Assembly: GCA_019510185.1 (NCBI GenBank)
Contig: JAEKKV010000016.1
Span: forward strand, 62,001 to 126,000
DNA: 64,000 nt
From: Verrucomicrobiota bacterium
GTDB lineage: Bacteria > Verrucomicrobiota > Verrucomicrobiia > Opitutales > Opitutaceae
Direction: 5' to 3'
Part shown: piece after piece, positions 1 to 8,164 of the stretch
How positions within the stretch are numbered: the first letter of the stretch is position 1
How the letters are laid out: the number at the start of each line of letters is the position of its first letter
The notes under the pieces: generated by a model
The model's database searches: none
Seen by the model: only the letters and a program-made list of their open reading frames with translations
What the model was told of the DNA's origin: nothing
Program-made: the position numbers and the translations under genes

Positions 1-1119
1 CGGAAAATCGTCGAGTGGATTCCTCCGGAGCCCTCGGGGAGGAAGCTGCGCGTCAACGTGGCGCTTCAGGACGACTTTTCGCTGCATCAGGCGCTTTCGC
101 TGTACCTCATCGACACGCTGCCGCTGCTCGACCGGGCGTCACCGGATTATCCGTACGATGTGCTCACCCTGTGCGAGGCCATCGTCGAAGATCCCGACCA
201 GATTTTGCGTCAGCAAATCAGCAAGCTGAAGGGCGAAAAGATCGAGGAGCTGAAGGCGGCCGGCGTGCCTTATGAGGAACGCATGGAGAAGCTGGAGGAG
301 ATCGAGCATCCGAAACCGTTGCGCGATTTTTTATACGATTCGTTCAACGCGTTTGCGGCGGCGCATCCGTGGATCGACCAGGAAAACGTCCGGCCCAAGT
401 CGATCGCGCGGGAAATGTACGAGCGCTACCTGTCGTTCGCCGACTATGTGCGTGAGTACGGATTGCAGCGCGGAGAAGGGCTCCTGTTGCGGCATCTTTC
501 CCAGGTGTGGAAGGTGCTTTCCCAGACCGTTCCGGACGCGGCGAAAACCGAGGAGGTTGTTGAAATGGAAACGTATTTCCGCGAACTGATCCGCGGAATC
601 GACTCCAGCCTGCTGGAGGAATGGGAACGCATGCGGAATCCTGATTTTGTCGTGACGGCGGAGACGGACAAACCGGCGCGGCCGGCGGCGTTTGATGTTA
701 CGCGCGACACGGCCGGTTTTCGTCGGCTGGTGCGCACCGCGATTTTCGGTTTTCTGCAGGAAGTGGCGGCGCGCGACTGGGAAAGCGCCGCGTCACGTCT
801 CGCGACCGGAGAGGCGACCGTGCTGGCGGAAAACGAACTGGGCTCGGCCGAGGCGAAGCGGATCGAGCGGGACTTTGCGGGCTATTTCGATGCGCATGCG
901 CGCTTCCGACTCGATCCGGAGGGGCGTTCGGGGAAGCACACGCATTTCGAGGCGGATGGATCCGCGTGGTCCGTTGCCCAGGTGTTGATCGACGCGGAGG
1001 AGGCCAACGATTGGGAAGCGCGTTTCACCGTCTCGTTGACCGATTCTCGTGCGCAAGGCCGTCCCGTGGTGACCTTCGCAGGCGTGTACCCGGTGGCAGG
1101 AGGCGATCAGGTGCCGTAA
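1..1119 (+). CDS. SKI2-like RNA helicase, DUF3516 C-terminal part (5' truncated)
   Basis: The frame is open from base 1 without a start, so the helicase core lies outside the window and only about 372 C-terminal residues are visible. They match the DUF3516 region that follows the helicase core in a superfamily II RNA helicase group: the blocks NVALQDDFSLHQALSLY, EERMEKLEEIEHPKPL, PKSIAREMYERYLSFADY and DSSLLEEWERM occur in the family order. After about residue 215 comes a segment resembling an NTF2-like accessory fold (inference). The likely role is ATP-dependent RNA unwinding or turnover in the cytoplasm. Its stop lies inside the 3' end of the convergent upp gene, an overlap of 13 bases. Identity is well supported; the exact RNA substrate is unknown. 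Confidence 0.85.
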   Translation, partial: RKIVEWIPPEPSGRKLRVNVALQDDFSLHQALSLYLIDTLPLLDRASPDYPYDVLTLCEAIVEDPDQILRQQISKLKGEKIEELKAAGVPYEERMEKLEEIEHPKPLRDFLYDSFNAFAAAHPWIDQENVRPKSIAREMYERYLSFADYVREYGLQRGEGLLLRHLSQVWKVLSQTVPDAAKTEEVVEMETYFRELIRGIDSSLLEEWERMRNPDFVVTAETDKPARPAAFDVTRDTAGFRRLVRTAIFGFLQEVAARDWESAASRLATGEATVLAENELGSAEAKRIERDFAGYFDAHARFRLDPEGRSGKHTHFEADGSAWSVAQVLIDAEEANDWEARFTVSLTDSRAQGRPVVTFAGVYPVAGGDQVP

Positions 1120-1721
1120 AGCCGATCGCCGAAATCGCCCAGGCCGGGAAGGATGTACTTGCTGGCATTGAGCTCGCGGTCGAGCGCCGCGGTGAAGATG
1201 GGCACGGCAGGGTGGGCGGCCTCGACGGCGCGCACCCCTTCGGGAGCGCTGACAATGCACACCAAAGCCAGTTCGGTGGCGCCCTCGGCACGGAGAACGT
1301 CGAGCGTTTGCACGGCGGAGCCACCGGTCGCGAGCATGGGATCGAGCACGAGAACCCGCCGGCCGGCCAGAGGCGGCAGCTTCCGGTAATAATTTCGGGC
1401 GACGGCGGTGAGATGGTCGCGTTCGAGCCCGACGTAGCCGACGCTTACGTCGGGAAACAAATCAGTGAAGGGTTCCACCATGCCGAGGCCGGCGCGGAGG
1501 ATGGGCACGATGGCCAGCGGGCGGGCCAGCACGCGGGCGCTGGTTTTTTCGAGAGGCGTGCAAATGTCGCGGGATTCCGTTGCGAGATCGCGGGTGGCCT
1601 CCAGTGCGAGCAGCAGACTGATTTGCCGGGTGAGGTTGCGAAAGGTTTCCGGCGGAGTCGCCTGGTCGCGCAGGCGGGTAAGAATGTGCGCGGCCAGCGG
1701 ATGGTTCAGGAGGTGAAGCAT
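1107..1721 (-). CDS. upp: Uracil phosphoribosyltransferase
   Basis: The 204-residue product has the full length and order of Upp. It converts uracil and PRPP to UMP in pyrimidine salvage in the cytoplasm. Visible hallmarks are the N-terminal FRNLTRQISLLLALEATRD helix, the PILRAGLGMV segment, the PRPP-binding loop VLDPMLATGGSA and the uracil-binding C-terminus YILPGLGDFGDRLYGT. It follows the deoxyribosyltransferase-like gene by 18 bases on the same strand, so the two may be cotranscribed as a base-salvage pair. No strong ribosome site precedes the ATG. The 3' end overlaps the convergent helicase gene. Confidence 0.95.
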   Translation of the reverse strand: MLHLLNHPLAAHILTRLRDQATPPETFRNLTRQISLLLALEATRDLATESRDICTPLEKTSARVLARPLAIVPILRAGLGMVEPFTDLFPDVSVGYVGLERDHLTAVARNYYRKLPPLAGRRVLVLDPMLATGGSAVQTLDVLRAEGATELALVCIVSAPEGVRAVEAAHPAVPIFTAALDRELNASKYILPGLGDFGDRLYGT

Positions 1722-1739
1722 GGCCGGGTGAGGGGAGAA

Positions 1740-2453
1740 TTACAGCAAGTCGCGCTCGACCTTGCGTTCGAGAATGCGCTCCATTTCACGGCGCAGTTCC
1801 TTTTGTTTGCCCTTGGTGCCGGGCATGAACGCGAGCCATTGGTAAACTTCCTCCCGCACGTAGCGGGGCATGACGGGCTTGGTGGCGACGACCTTGTCGA
1901 GTGCGCGCACGCAGGCGGCGGCGATTTGTTCGCACATGGTCTGGGCGTCGGCCGAGCTGTGCTGGCCGGCGAGGCGCACAATCTCGTCCAGCTTGCCGGG
2001 CCGGCGCTGGGCGCGCAGGCGGCGTTGGGTGGCGGCTTTGTAGAGCCCCAGGCAGTCGAGGACCACGTTGGCGGTGCGCGGATAGAAGCTCGTCATGAGA
2101 TTCCACGGATCGCCGGCTTGATCGCCGCCGTGGCGGAAATCACTGCGTACGATCACCGAGGGCATGTCGGCGAACTTGGCGAACATGAATTCGACGACCG
2201 TGCCCGAGTCGAGTTCGGCGCCGTCGTAGTTGAAAAGGCCGAGGTCGCATTCAAGCAACGTGCGCAAATCGTGGTCGCGAATGGCGCGGGCCGTCGTGCG
2301 GTTTTTCTCGATGTTCTGCGGCAGGACGCAGAGATAGCGGCCGTGGGATTTCTCGTAAATGGCCTCGGCCAAATAGGCGTTGCCGATGAGATGTTTGAGG
2401 CTGAAGAGCTCGCTCGCGAAATAGACGGTGTAGCTCTTTTTCTTGGGTTTCAT
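1740..2453 (-). CDS. Nucleoside 2-deoxyribosyltransferase-like protein
   Basis: The product (237 residues from the chosen ATG) resembles the nucleoside 2-deoxyribosyltransferase fold. Key visible parts are an N-terminal YFASELFSLKHLIGNAYLAEAI segment, an acidic substrate motif DGAELDSGTVVEF and the following IVRSDFR strand. Family members exchange bases on deoxyribose; some related proteins hydrolyse modified nucleotides, so the reaction here is not certain. A longer version starting at a TTG at 2504 is open but adds only basic residues; the ATG at 2453 agrees better with the family. The C-terminal 100 residues are Arg/Lys-rich and less typical. It sits between pilT-like and upp, which supports a salvage role for the lower two genes. 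Confidence 0.7.
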   Translation of the reverse strand: MKPKKKSYTVYFASELFSLKHLIGNAYLAEAIYEKSHGRYLCVLPQNIEKNRTTARAIRDHDLRTLLECDLGLFNYDGAELDSGTVVEFMFAKFADMPSVIVRSDFRHGGDQAGDPWNLMTSFYPRTANVVLDCLGLYKAATQRRLRAQRRPGKLDEIVRLAGQHSSADAQTMCEQIAAACVRALDKVVATKPVMPRYVREEVYQWLAFMPGTKGKQKELRREMERILERKVERDLL

Positions 2454-2512
2454 GCCGCGCAGGATCCTGCGGGCGAGAAAGCGGCAGAACCGTTGGCGGC
2501 ACAATGTATTTC

Positions 2513-3673
2513 TTAGGCGACGACGCGGGGGCGCGGACGCTGAGCCAGCGGCGGAAAGGCCTTGGGATCGGTGGCGGCGAGGAGCGCCTCTTCGTGAGTG
2601 ATCTCGCCCTCTTGGAGGAGGGTTTGGATGTGATGATCCAGGGTGTTCATGCCTTCCTTCATGCCGGTCTCGAGGAGGGACTGGATTTGATGAATAGCGC
2701 CGGTGCGGATGAGGTTGGCCATGGGCAGGGTGTTTTTGAGCACCTCCATGGCCATGATGCGACCGCCGCTGACACGGGAGAGCAGCTTGCCACCCAGCAC
2801 GCTGTGCAGGCTTAGGGAGAGCTGGGTGGTCACCTCCTTGGTGCGTTCGGAGGGGAACATGTCGATGATGCGGGTGATGGCGCTGCGGGTGTCGCGGGTG
2901 TGCAGGGTGGAAAAAACCAGATGCCCGGTTTCGGCGGCGGTGAGCGCGAGCGCGGCGGTTTCACTGTCGCGCATCTCGCCGACGTAGATGATGTCGGGAT
3001 CCTCGCGCAGCGCGCTGCGCAGGCCGGCGGCGAAGCTTGTGACATGGCGGTTGACCTCGCGTTGGGAAAAGAGCGCGCGGTTGCTCGTGAAAATGTATTC
3101 GATCGGATCTTCGAGGGTGATGATGCGGACGCGACGGGTGCGGTTGATCTGCTTGAGCATCGCGGCGATGGTCGTTGATTTGCCGGTGCCGGTCTGGCCG
3201 GTCACGAGCACGAGACCTTGGCTGAGCGCGCAAATTTCCTGCCAGATACGATCGTTGGGAAATCCTATTTGATCCACGTCGGGGATGCTGGGTGGCAGCA
3301 CGCGCAGTACGGCCGAAAGACCTTCGCGGTCATGGAAGACGTTGAAGCGAAAATTGATTTTATGCTCCAGCCACTCCCATGAGGCGTCGATGTCGGTGGG
3401 CGGTTCGGCTTTGAGGAACTCGATTTGCTTGGGCGTGAGCAGTGGGAAAACGAGCTGTTCGCACAATGCCGGTGTAAGGGGCGCGGCGTCGGGAACGGGC
3501 GCGAGATCGCCGTCGTAACGATAAGTGACGGGCTGGCCGACCTTCAGGTGCAGGTCGGAGAAACGGGACAGTCCGTTCAGTTGGTGCGCGGGATCAATGA
3601 ACTTTGCGAGCAGGTCGTGGGTGGACCAGAGTTGATCGGCGACCGGATAAATCGGGGCGGAGGGGTCAAGCAT
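2513..3673 (-). CDS. PilT/PilU-like twitching-motility ATPase
   Basis: A 386-residue retraction ATPase of the type II/IV secretion superfamily, acting as a cytoplasmic hexamer at the pilus base. Visible motifs: Walker A GQTGTGKST at 159-167, Asp box ITLEDPIEY at about 185-193, Walker B DIIYVGEMRDSETA at 227-240, and His box HLVFSTLHT at 251-259. The N-terminal PAS-like domain includes the SDLHLKVG signature near residue 39. The C-terminal AIRNLIRE motif of PilT is replaced by a related ANLIRTGAIHQI, which makes PilU or another PilT paralogue equally possible. The type IV prepilin genes at 39.8-41.2 kb in this window are probable partners. The gene is first in a same-strand run with the deoxyribosyltransferase-like gene and upp. 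Confidence 0.9.
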   Translation of the reverse strand: MLDPSAPIYPVADQLWSTHDLLAKFIDPAHQLNGLSRFSDLHLKVGQPVTYRYDGDLAPVPDAAPLTPALCEQLVFPLLTPKQIEFLKAEPPTDIDASWEWLEHKINFRFNVFHDREGLSAVLRVLPPSIPDVDQIGFPNDRIWQEICALSQGLVLVTGQTGTGKSTTIAAMLKQINRTRRVRIITLEDPIEYIFTSNRALFSQREVNRHVTSFAAGLRSALREDPDIIYVGEMRDSETAALALTAAETGHLVFSTLHTRDTRSAITRIIDMFPSERTKEVTTQLSLSLHSVLGGKLLSRVSGGRIMAMEVLKNTLPMANLIRTGAIHQIQSLLETGMKEGMNTLDHHIQTLLQEGEITHEEALLAATDPKAFPPLAQRPRPRVVA

Positions 3674-3809
3674 GGGGAAAGGGGGCCGATTGAACCGCAG
3701 TCATGTAAGGCTTTCATGAGCCTGCGCCGGGGATGGGTTAAGCGTGTGTAAACCCCAAGAAAACCACCTTGCGGGTTAAGTCAAAAGACGAAGCCATAGC
3801 TTCTTGTGA

Positions 3810-4751
3810 CTAGCACTCCATGTAGGTCCGGCGGATCAGGGCGGCGATCGTTGCCGGCTGCTGGGCAATATCGACAGTGAATGCGTTGGCGGGCGGTTCC
3901 AATTGGGCGAGCTGGCTGTCGAGCATGGCCGGTTTCATAAAATGTTCGGTGCGCTGCAGCAGCCGTTCGTGCAGAAGTTCGCGCGAGCCGCGGAGGTAAA
4001 CGAGCTTTACGCGACCGGGATCGGCGATGAGCACTTCGCGATAAGCTTTTTTGAGCGCCGAACAAGCGATGACGGTGTTGTCCCCGGCCGCCAGCCGGGC
4101 GTCGATGTGGGCGCGCAAAGCGGCAAGCCAAGGCGCGCGATCTTCATCGGTGAGCGGGATGCCGGCGGCCATTTTGGCGACATTGGCTGGCGGGTGGAAA
4201 TCGTCGGCGTCGGTGAAACGCCAGCCGGTGATTTGCGAGAGCAGCCGACCGATGGTGGTTTTGCCGCTGCCGGACACGCCCATCAGAAGAACCACCCGTG
4301 ATTCTTTGAGTTCCCAAGATCTCGCCGCCACGGGATCGCGGTCTTCGTCGAAATCATTCATGTCGAAAAATGTCTCGATGGGCTTGCCGGTGAGGCCGTA
4401 AGTGCCGATTCGATCTTGGAGGATGGCCGTGCGATCATCGCGCCAGCCGATCTTCATCATGAACCGATTCCAGACATAACATTGATCATCCGTACGATCA
4501 CCGCCTTGTCCCTGAGCCCAGGCGAGGATGTCTTCGTCGCAACCACCGGCAAGCACACGCGTTTTCAAGGACTCGTAACCAATGCCGAGAAATCCGCAGG
4601 TGCGTCCGTCGAAGCCGATGCCGAGGTTGGCATGATAATCGGCCGGCAGCCGTCCGTCCGCATGCAGCCGGATTTTGTCCAGCATTCGCCCGAAGTAAAC
4701 CAAGCGGCCGACAAGGGAGTAACAACTGCGAAGACCGGGAATGAATGGCAT
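3810..4751 (-). CDS. DUF5069 domain fused to gluconokinase
   Basis: A two-part protein of 313 residues. Residues 1-140 match DUF5069 (PGLRSCYSLVGRLVYFGRML, LHADGRLPADYHANLG, FLGIGYESLKTRV), a domain of unknown function. Residues 150-313 are a complete gluconokinase of the GntK/IdnK type: P-loop GVSGSGKTT at 158-166, the DADDFHPPANVAKMAAGIPLTDEDR substrate region (split here only for description), and the YLRGSRELLHERL lid. It should phosphorylate gluconate to 6-phosphogluconate, feeding the pentose phosphate pathway. The ATG at 4751 is chosen; a TTG nine codons upstream is also open. No frame disruption separates the halves, so the fusion appears genuine. It is monocistronic as far as can be seen. 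Confidence 0.85.
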   Translation of the reverse strand: MPFIPGLRSCYSLVGRLVYFGRMLDKIRLHADGRLPADYHANLGIGFDGRTCGFLGIGYESLKTRVLAGGCDEDILAWAQGQGGDRTDDQCYVWNRFMMKIGWRDDRTAILQDRIGTYGLTGKPIETFFDMNDFDEDRDPVAARSWELKESRVVLLMGVSGSGKTTIGRLLSQITGWRFTDADDFHPPANVAKMAAGIPLTDEDRAPWLAALRAHIDARLAAGDNTVIACSALKKAYREVLIADPGRVKLVYLRGSRELLHERLLQRTEHFMKPAMLDSQLAQLEPPANAFTVDIAQQPATIAALIRRTYMEC

Positions 4752-4778
4752 GGGATTGCTGGAAGCGCCAACAGCCAA

Positions 4779-5033
4779 ATCCCCGTGCCCGCCTTCTGCA
4801 ATGCTTCAGTCCATCAGGGGTTTCCCGTGCTTACGCCAAGGGGGCTGGCGCTGCGGATGTCATGATTTTTCTTGCATTTAGGGAGTTATCGGGTCTTGTA
4901 GCGGCTTCATCGTCAGAGAAACGTTAGATGACAGGAACTGGTGAGTCGTCAGTGGGGCATTGGTCCCGGGATGATTTGAAACCCGATAGTCGGGAACGGA
5001 CTGGCAGCGGACGGGGATCGACGAATCATCACC
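4779..5033 (+). promoter_or_regulatory. Leader region of the RRM gene with stem-loop
   Basis: About 250 bases without a gene precede the RNA-binding protein. A perfect stem-loop CCCGA-TAG-TCGGG occupies 4982-4994, some 40 bases ahead of the start codon. No clear -35/-10 pair is seen; TTGCAT at about 4872 is only a weak -35 candidate. Long structured leaders are common for cold-induced RNA-binding protein genes, so this may be regulatory; that is inference. Confidence 0.3.
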
Positions 5034-5405
5034 ATGAGTTCCAAACTCTACGTTGGCAACATGTCCTTCAAAACCTCCGAAGACGAGCTCCGCTCCGCTT
5101 TCGGTCAATTCGGCAACGTGACCGACGTTTACGTCGCCATGGACAAAATGACGGGCCGCCCTCGCGGTTTCGCGTTTGTCACCTTCAGCTCCGCTGAAGA
5201 AGCCAAGCTCGCTGCTGAGAAGCTGAACGGCGCCGATCTCGGCGGCCGCGCTCTCACCGTTAACGAAGCTCGTCCCAAGGAGGAAGGCGCTGGCCGTTCC
5301 TTCGGCGGCGGCGGCGGCGGTGGCGGCCGTGGCGGTTTCGGCGGCGGCGAACGCCGTGGCGGTTTCGGTGGCGGCCGCTCCGGCGGCGGCGATCGCCGTT
5401 ACTAA
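5034..5405 (+). CDS. Glycine-rich RRM RNA-binding protein
   Basis: A 123-residue protein with one RNA recognition motif (residues 3-80) and a Gly/Arg-rich tail (about 84-123). RNP2 is LYVGNM at 5-10 and RNP1 is RGFAFVTF at about 44-51, both with the aromatic residues that stack on RNA bases. This is the bacterial/cyanobacterial Rbp type, often cold induced and thought to act as an RNA chaperone. The tail of GGG, GGFGGGERR and GGDRRY units resembles the tail of the DEAD-box helicase encoded 200 bases downstream. A rho-independent terminator follows the stop, so the helicase has its own promoter or depends on read-through. Confidence 0.93.
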   Translation: MSSKLYVGNMSFKTSEDELRSAFGQFGNVTDVYVAMDKMTGRPRGFAFVTFSSAEEAKLAAEKLNGADLGGRALTVNEARPKEEGAGRSFGGGGGGGGRGGFGGGERRGGFGGGRSGGGDRRY

Positions 5406-5442
5406 TCTGTTTTCGGCCTAAACGGCCGATTCTGATCTCGAG

Positions 5443-5473
5443 GGCGAAGCGCCTTGTCGCGCTTCGCCTTTTT
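5443..5473 (+). terminator. Rho-independent terminator after the RRM gene
   Basis: A 9-bp perfect stem GGCGAAGCG (5443-5451) and CGCTTCGCC (5460-5468) with an 8-base loop is followed by five T. A second smaller hairpin CGGCC/GGCCG at 5414-5428 lies between it and the stop codon. Confidence 0.85.
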
Positions 5474-5505
5474 CATTTTTACGATTTCGCACGTTTCGGA
5501 GGTTC

Positions 5506-5574
5506 GGCCCGCAGGGTTGAACTCCAGGCGGGCCTTGGGCCGTTCGGAGACCGGCCCCTACCGACCCCGGTCGG
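5506..5574. repeat. REP-like block of inverted repeats
   Basis: Between the terminator and the helicase start are two inverted repeats: GGCCCGC (5506-5512) with GCGGGCC (5528-5534), and CCGACC-CC-GGTCGG (5561-5574), with a GACCGGCCCCTACC stretch between them. The arrangement resembles dispersed extragenic palindromic elements, but no second copy is recognised in this window, so the call is tentative. Confidence 0.3.
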
Positions 5575-5602
5575 ACTTCATTCTCCGTACGATTCAATTC
5601 CC

Positions 5603-6889
5603 ATGCCTTTTAAAGCTCTTAATCTTTCCGCGGACGTATTGCGCGGCGTTGTCGCGGCCGGTTACACCGATCCGACGCCCATTCAGCTTCGCGCCATTCC
5701 GGTCGTGCTCTCCAGCCGCGATCTGATCGCCTCCGCCCAAACAGGCACCGGCAAAACCGCCGCGTTTGCTCTGCCCATTCTTTCCAAGCTCGGCGTCCAC
5801 GGCCGCGCCCCTCGCGTGCTCATCCTTGAGCCCACCCGCGAGCTCGCCGCGCAGGTTGAAACCGCCTTCCGTGATTTCGCGCGGTTCACCGATATCCGCA
5901 CCGTCGCCCTCTTCGGCGGCGTCGGTTACGGCGCCCAGCGCAACGAGCTCAAGCGCGGCGTCGATGTGATCGCCGCCACGCCCGGCCGCCTCCTTGATTT
6001 CATCAAGAGCGGCGAACTTTCCCTCAACACCATCGAGATTCTCGTTCTCGACGAGGTGGACCGCATGCTCGACATGGGCTTCCTCCCCGTCGTGAAGGAC
6101 ATCATCGCGCGCTGCCCCAAGGGCCGCCAGACCCTCTTCTTCTCCGCCACGGTTCCGCCCGAGATCGCCGCGGTCGCGGCCTTCGCGTTGCGCAATCCCG
6201 AGCGCGTTGAGTGCGGAGTCAACCGGTCCGTCAACCAATCGGTCAACCACGCCCTCTATCCCGTGGCTTGGGCGCAGAAATTCGACCTGTTGGTCGCGCT
6301 GCTTGAGAAGACCGATTTCCAGAGCGTTCTGATTTTCAGCCGAACGAAACATGGGGCGGATAAAATCGCCAGCCGTCTCAAATCCGCCAAGCACTCAGTC
6401 GCCGTGCTCCATGCGAATCGCTCGCAGAACCAGCGCATCGAGGCGCTCGCCGGCTTTAAGAGCGGCAAGTACGAGATCATGGTCGCCACCGACATCGCGG
6501 CGCGCGGCATCGACGTCGCCGGCGTCACGCATGTGATCAATTACGATGTGCCGGAGAATCCTGAGGATTATGTGCACCGTATCGGCCGCACTGGCCGCGC
6601 CATGGCGGTGGGCGACGCCTTCACGCTCGTCTCGCCGGAAAACGCCGACGACATCCGTGACATCCAGCGTTTCATCGGAGCCAAGATTCCCGAGCTGCGG
6701 CTCGAAGGCTTCCCGTACCAGCCGTTTGTGGTGAATCCTTCCTATCCGAAAAAGGGCCAGAACCAACGTCGCGGTGGCGGTGGTGGCGGCGGTGGTCGTC
6801 CGCAAGGACGCTCCTTTGGCGGCGGCCAAGGCGGTGGTGGTGGCGGCAACCGTGGCGGCGGCGGCGGCGGTTTTCGCGGCCGGCGCTAA
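5603..6889 (+). CDS. DEAD-box RNA helicase (DEVD variant) with Gly-rich tail
   Basis: A 428-residue RhlE-like ATP-dependent RNA helicase. In order: Q motif (GYTDPTPIQ, 20-28), motif I AQTGTGKT (45-52), Ia PTREL (77-81), TPGR (126-129), motif II (150-153), SAT (181-183), ARGID (301-305) and HRIGRTGR (326-333). Motif II reads DEVD, not DEAD; the catalytic Asp-Glu pair is kept, so activity is expected. Residues 391-428 form a Gly/Arg tail like that of the neighbouring RRM protein. The two probably act together in ribosome assembly or mRNA unwinding, perhaps in the cold (inference). A small NRSVNQSVN repeat links the two RecA domains. Confidence 0.93.
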   Translation: MPFKALNLSADVLRGVVAAGYTDPTPIQLRAIPVVLSSRDLIASAQTGTGKTAAFALPILSKLGVHGRAPRVLILEPTRELAAQVETAFRDFARFTDIRTVALFGGVGYGAQRNELKRGVDVIAATPGRLLDFIKSGELSLNTIEILVLDEVDRMLDMGFLPVVKDIIARCPKGRQTLFFSATVPPEIAAVAAFALRNPERVECGVNRSVNQSVNHALYPVAWAQKFDLLVALLEKTDFQSVLIFSRTKHGADKIASRLKSAKHSVAVLHANRSQNQRIEALAGFKSGKYEIMVATDIAARGIDVAGVTHVINYDVPENPEDYVHRIGRTGRAMAVGDAFTLVSPENADDIRDIQRFIGAKIPELRLEGFPYQPFVVNPSYPKKGQNQRRGGGGGGGGRPQGRSFGGGQGGGGGGNRGGGGGGFRGRR

Positions 6890-6952
6890 ACGGTAGAGAC
6901 AATTTCGAACGGGCGTTTGCATCGCGGATTTCGAGCGGCAACGTCTGATCGG

Positions 6953-7567
6953 ATGCCTGCGCCTGTTACGCCTGCTGAAATCGAGCGCCACCTCGCGGCG
7001 TTGCGTGCGTGCGACCGCTGTCCGCGCATGCACAAACCGGTGGTCGCTGGGCGTGCGGTGACGAGCCGCATTCTCCTCGTCGGCCAAGCTCCCGGAGACA
7101 AGGAGCCGGTGCTGGGCCGGCCTTTTGCCTGGACCGCCGGTCGGACGCTTTTCAATTGGTTCGTAGCCACGTCGGGCTGGACCGAGGACGAGGTTCGTAA
7201 CCGGATATATTTTGCGGCGGTGTGCCGGTGTTTTCCGGGCAAGCGCCCGGGTGGCGGCGATCGGGTGCCGTCGCCCGATGAAATCACGAATTGCTCGCAG
7301 TGGCTTGAGCGCGAGTTTGCCCTGCTTCGGCCTGAACTCGTCTTGCCCGTGGGCAAGCTCGCCATCTCGCAGTTCCTGCCGCCGGCGGCGCTCAACGACG
7401 TGGTGGGAAAATCATTTCGTATCATTCACCGCGGGCATGCCGCCGATTGCATTCCGTTGCCGCATCCCTCGGGTGCCTCGCCGTGGCATCGCATGGAGCC
7501 CGGCCGGTCGTTGTTGCAACAGGCCCTCGTTTTGATCGGGGCGCATCCAGCGGTGAAGAAGCTTTGA
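6953..7567 (+). CDS. Uracil-DNA glycosylase superfamily protein, 4Fe-4S type
   Basis: The product (204 residues) belongs to the family 4-like uracil-DNA glycosylases, which remove deaminated cytosine from DNA. The four probable cluster cysteines are visible as ACDRC near the N-terminus, VCRCFPGK in the middle and NC about 20 residues later. Motif 1 is VGQAPGDKEPVLGRPFAW and motif 2 is LPHPSG. Classical family 4 proteins have GEAPG and HPS with a different following sequence, so this is a divergent branch and its substrate is not certain. The ATG at 6953 is preferred to an upstream TTG at 6917 because the family starts close to the first cysteines. Confidence 0.82.
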   Translation: MPAPVTPAEIERHLAALRACDRCPRMHKPVVAGRAVTSRILLVGQAPGDKEPVLGRPFAWTAGRTLFNWFVATSGWTEDEVRNRIYFAAVCRCFPGKRPGGGDRVPSPDEITNCSQWLEREFALLRPELVLPVGKLAISQFLPPAALNDVVGKSFRIIHRGHAADCIPLPHPSGASPWHRMEPGRSLLQQALVLIGAHPAVKKL

Positions 7568-7612
7568 CCCTCCGGCTTGCGCGTGAGGAACTGGGCGCGT
7601 CTTTCCCAACAC

Positions 7613-8095
7613 ATGCGCTTCTTACGCCTTTTGGCTTTGGCCTTCGTTTTCATCGCTCCGCTTGCGCTGCATGCGCAGCGCGAAAAATTCTCCATGGAAG
7701 ATCTCGATATCATCGAGCGCCGATGGCCCGCCGCCCAGCGCACTTCCAGCGGGCTGCGCACGCTTGTGCTTCAAGCCGGTTCCGGCGCGATGCCGAAGCC
7801 CGGTGACAACGTGGCGGTGCGTTACAAAGGAACTTTCCTGAACGACAAAGTCTTTGATCAAAACCTGGCGCGGACTCCTTTGGTCATACGCGTCGGACGT
7901 CACGAGGTCATCGAGGGTTGGGACGAGGGGCTGCTGCTCATGAAAGTCGGCGAGAAGCGGTTGATGATCATCCCCTACGAACTCGCTTACGGCACCCGCG
8001 GTCGTCCGCCGGTGATTCCGCGCAGCGCCACCCTTATCTTCGAAGTTGAGCTGCTGGAAATCAAACCCTCGTCGCTGCCGTCGGACGTAAAATAG
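7613..8095 (+). CDS. Exported FKBP-type peptidyl-prolyl cis-trans isomerase
   Basis: A 160-residue protein with an N-terminal signal peptide (MRFLRLLALAFVFIAPLALHA) followed by a single FKBP domain. FKBP hallmarks are GDNVAVRYKGTFLNDKVFD, VIEGWDEGLLLMKVGEK and PYELAYGTRG...PRSATLIFEVELL. It should catalyse proline isomerisation in the periplasm or at the cell surface. The ATG at 7613 is chosen because it places the signal peptide at the N-terminus; an open frame 12 codons longer exists. The gene follows the glycosylase gene by 45 bases and may share its transcript. Confidence 0.92.
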   Translation: MRFLRLLALAFVFIAPLALHAQREKFSMEDLDIIERRWPAAQRTSSGLRTLVLQAGSGAMPKPGDNVAVRYKGTFLNDKVFDQNLARTPLVIRVGRHEVIEGWDEGLLLMKVGEKRLMIIPYELAYGTRGRPPVIPRSATLIFEVELLEIKPSSLPSDVK

Positions 8096-8164
8096 CTGTC
8101 ACAGCGGGCGGATGAATAAAATTTAGTTCCTCCTCCGTCAAAAGGTGCTATCCCCAAGCTCATT

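Noticed and set aside
966..2516. A 516-codon open frame on the plus strand opposite upp and the deoxyribosyltransferase-like gene
   Set aside because: It has no recognisable motif and mirrors well-supported minus-strand genes; high GC makes such open frames common.
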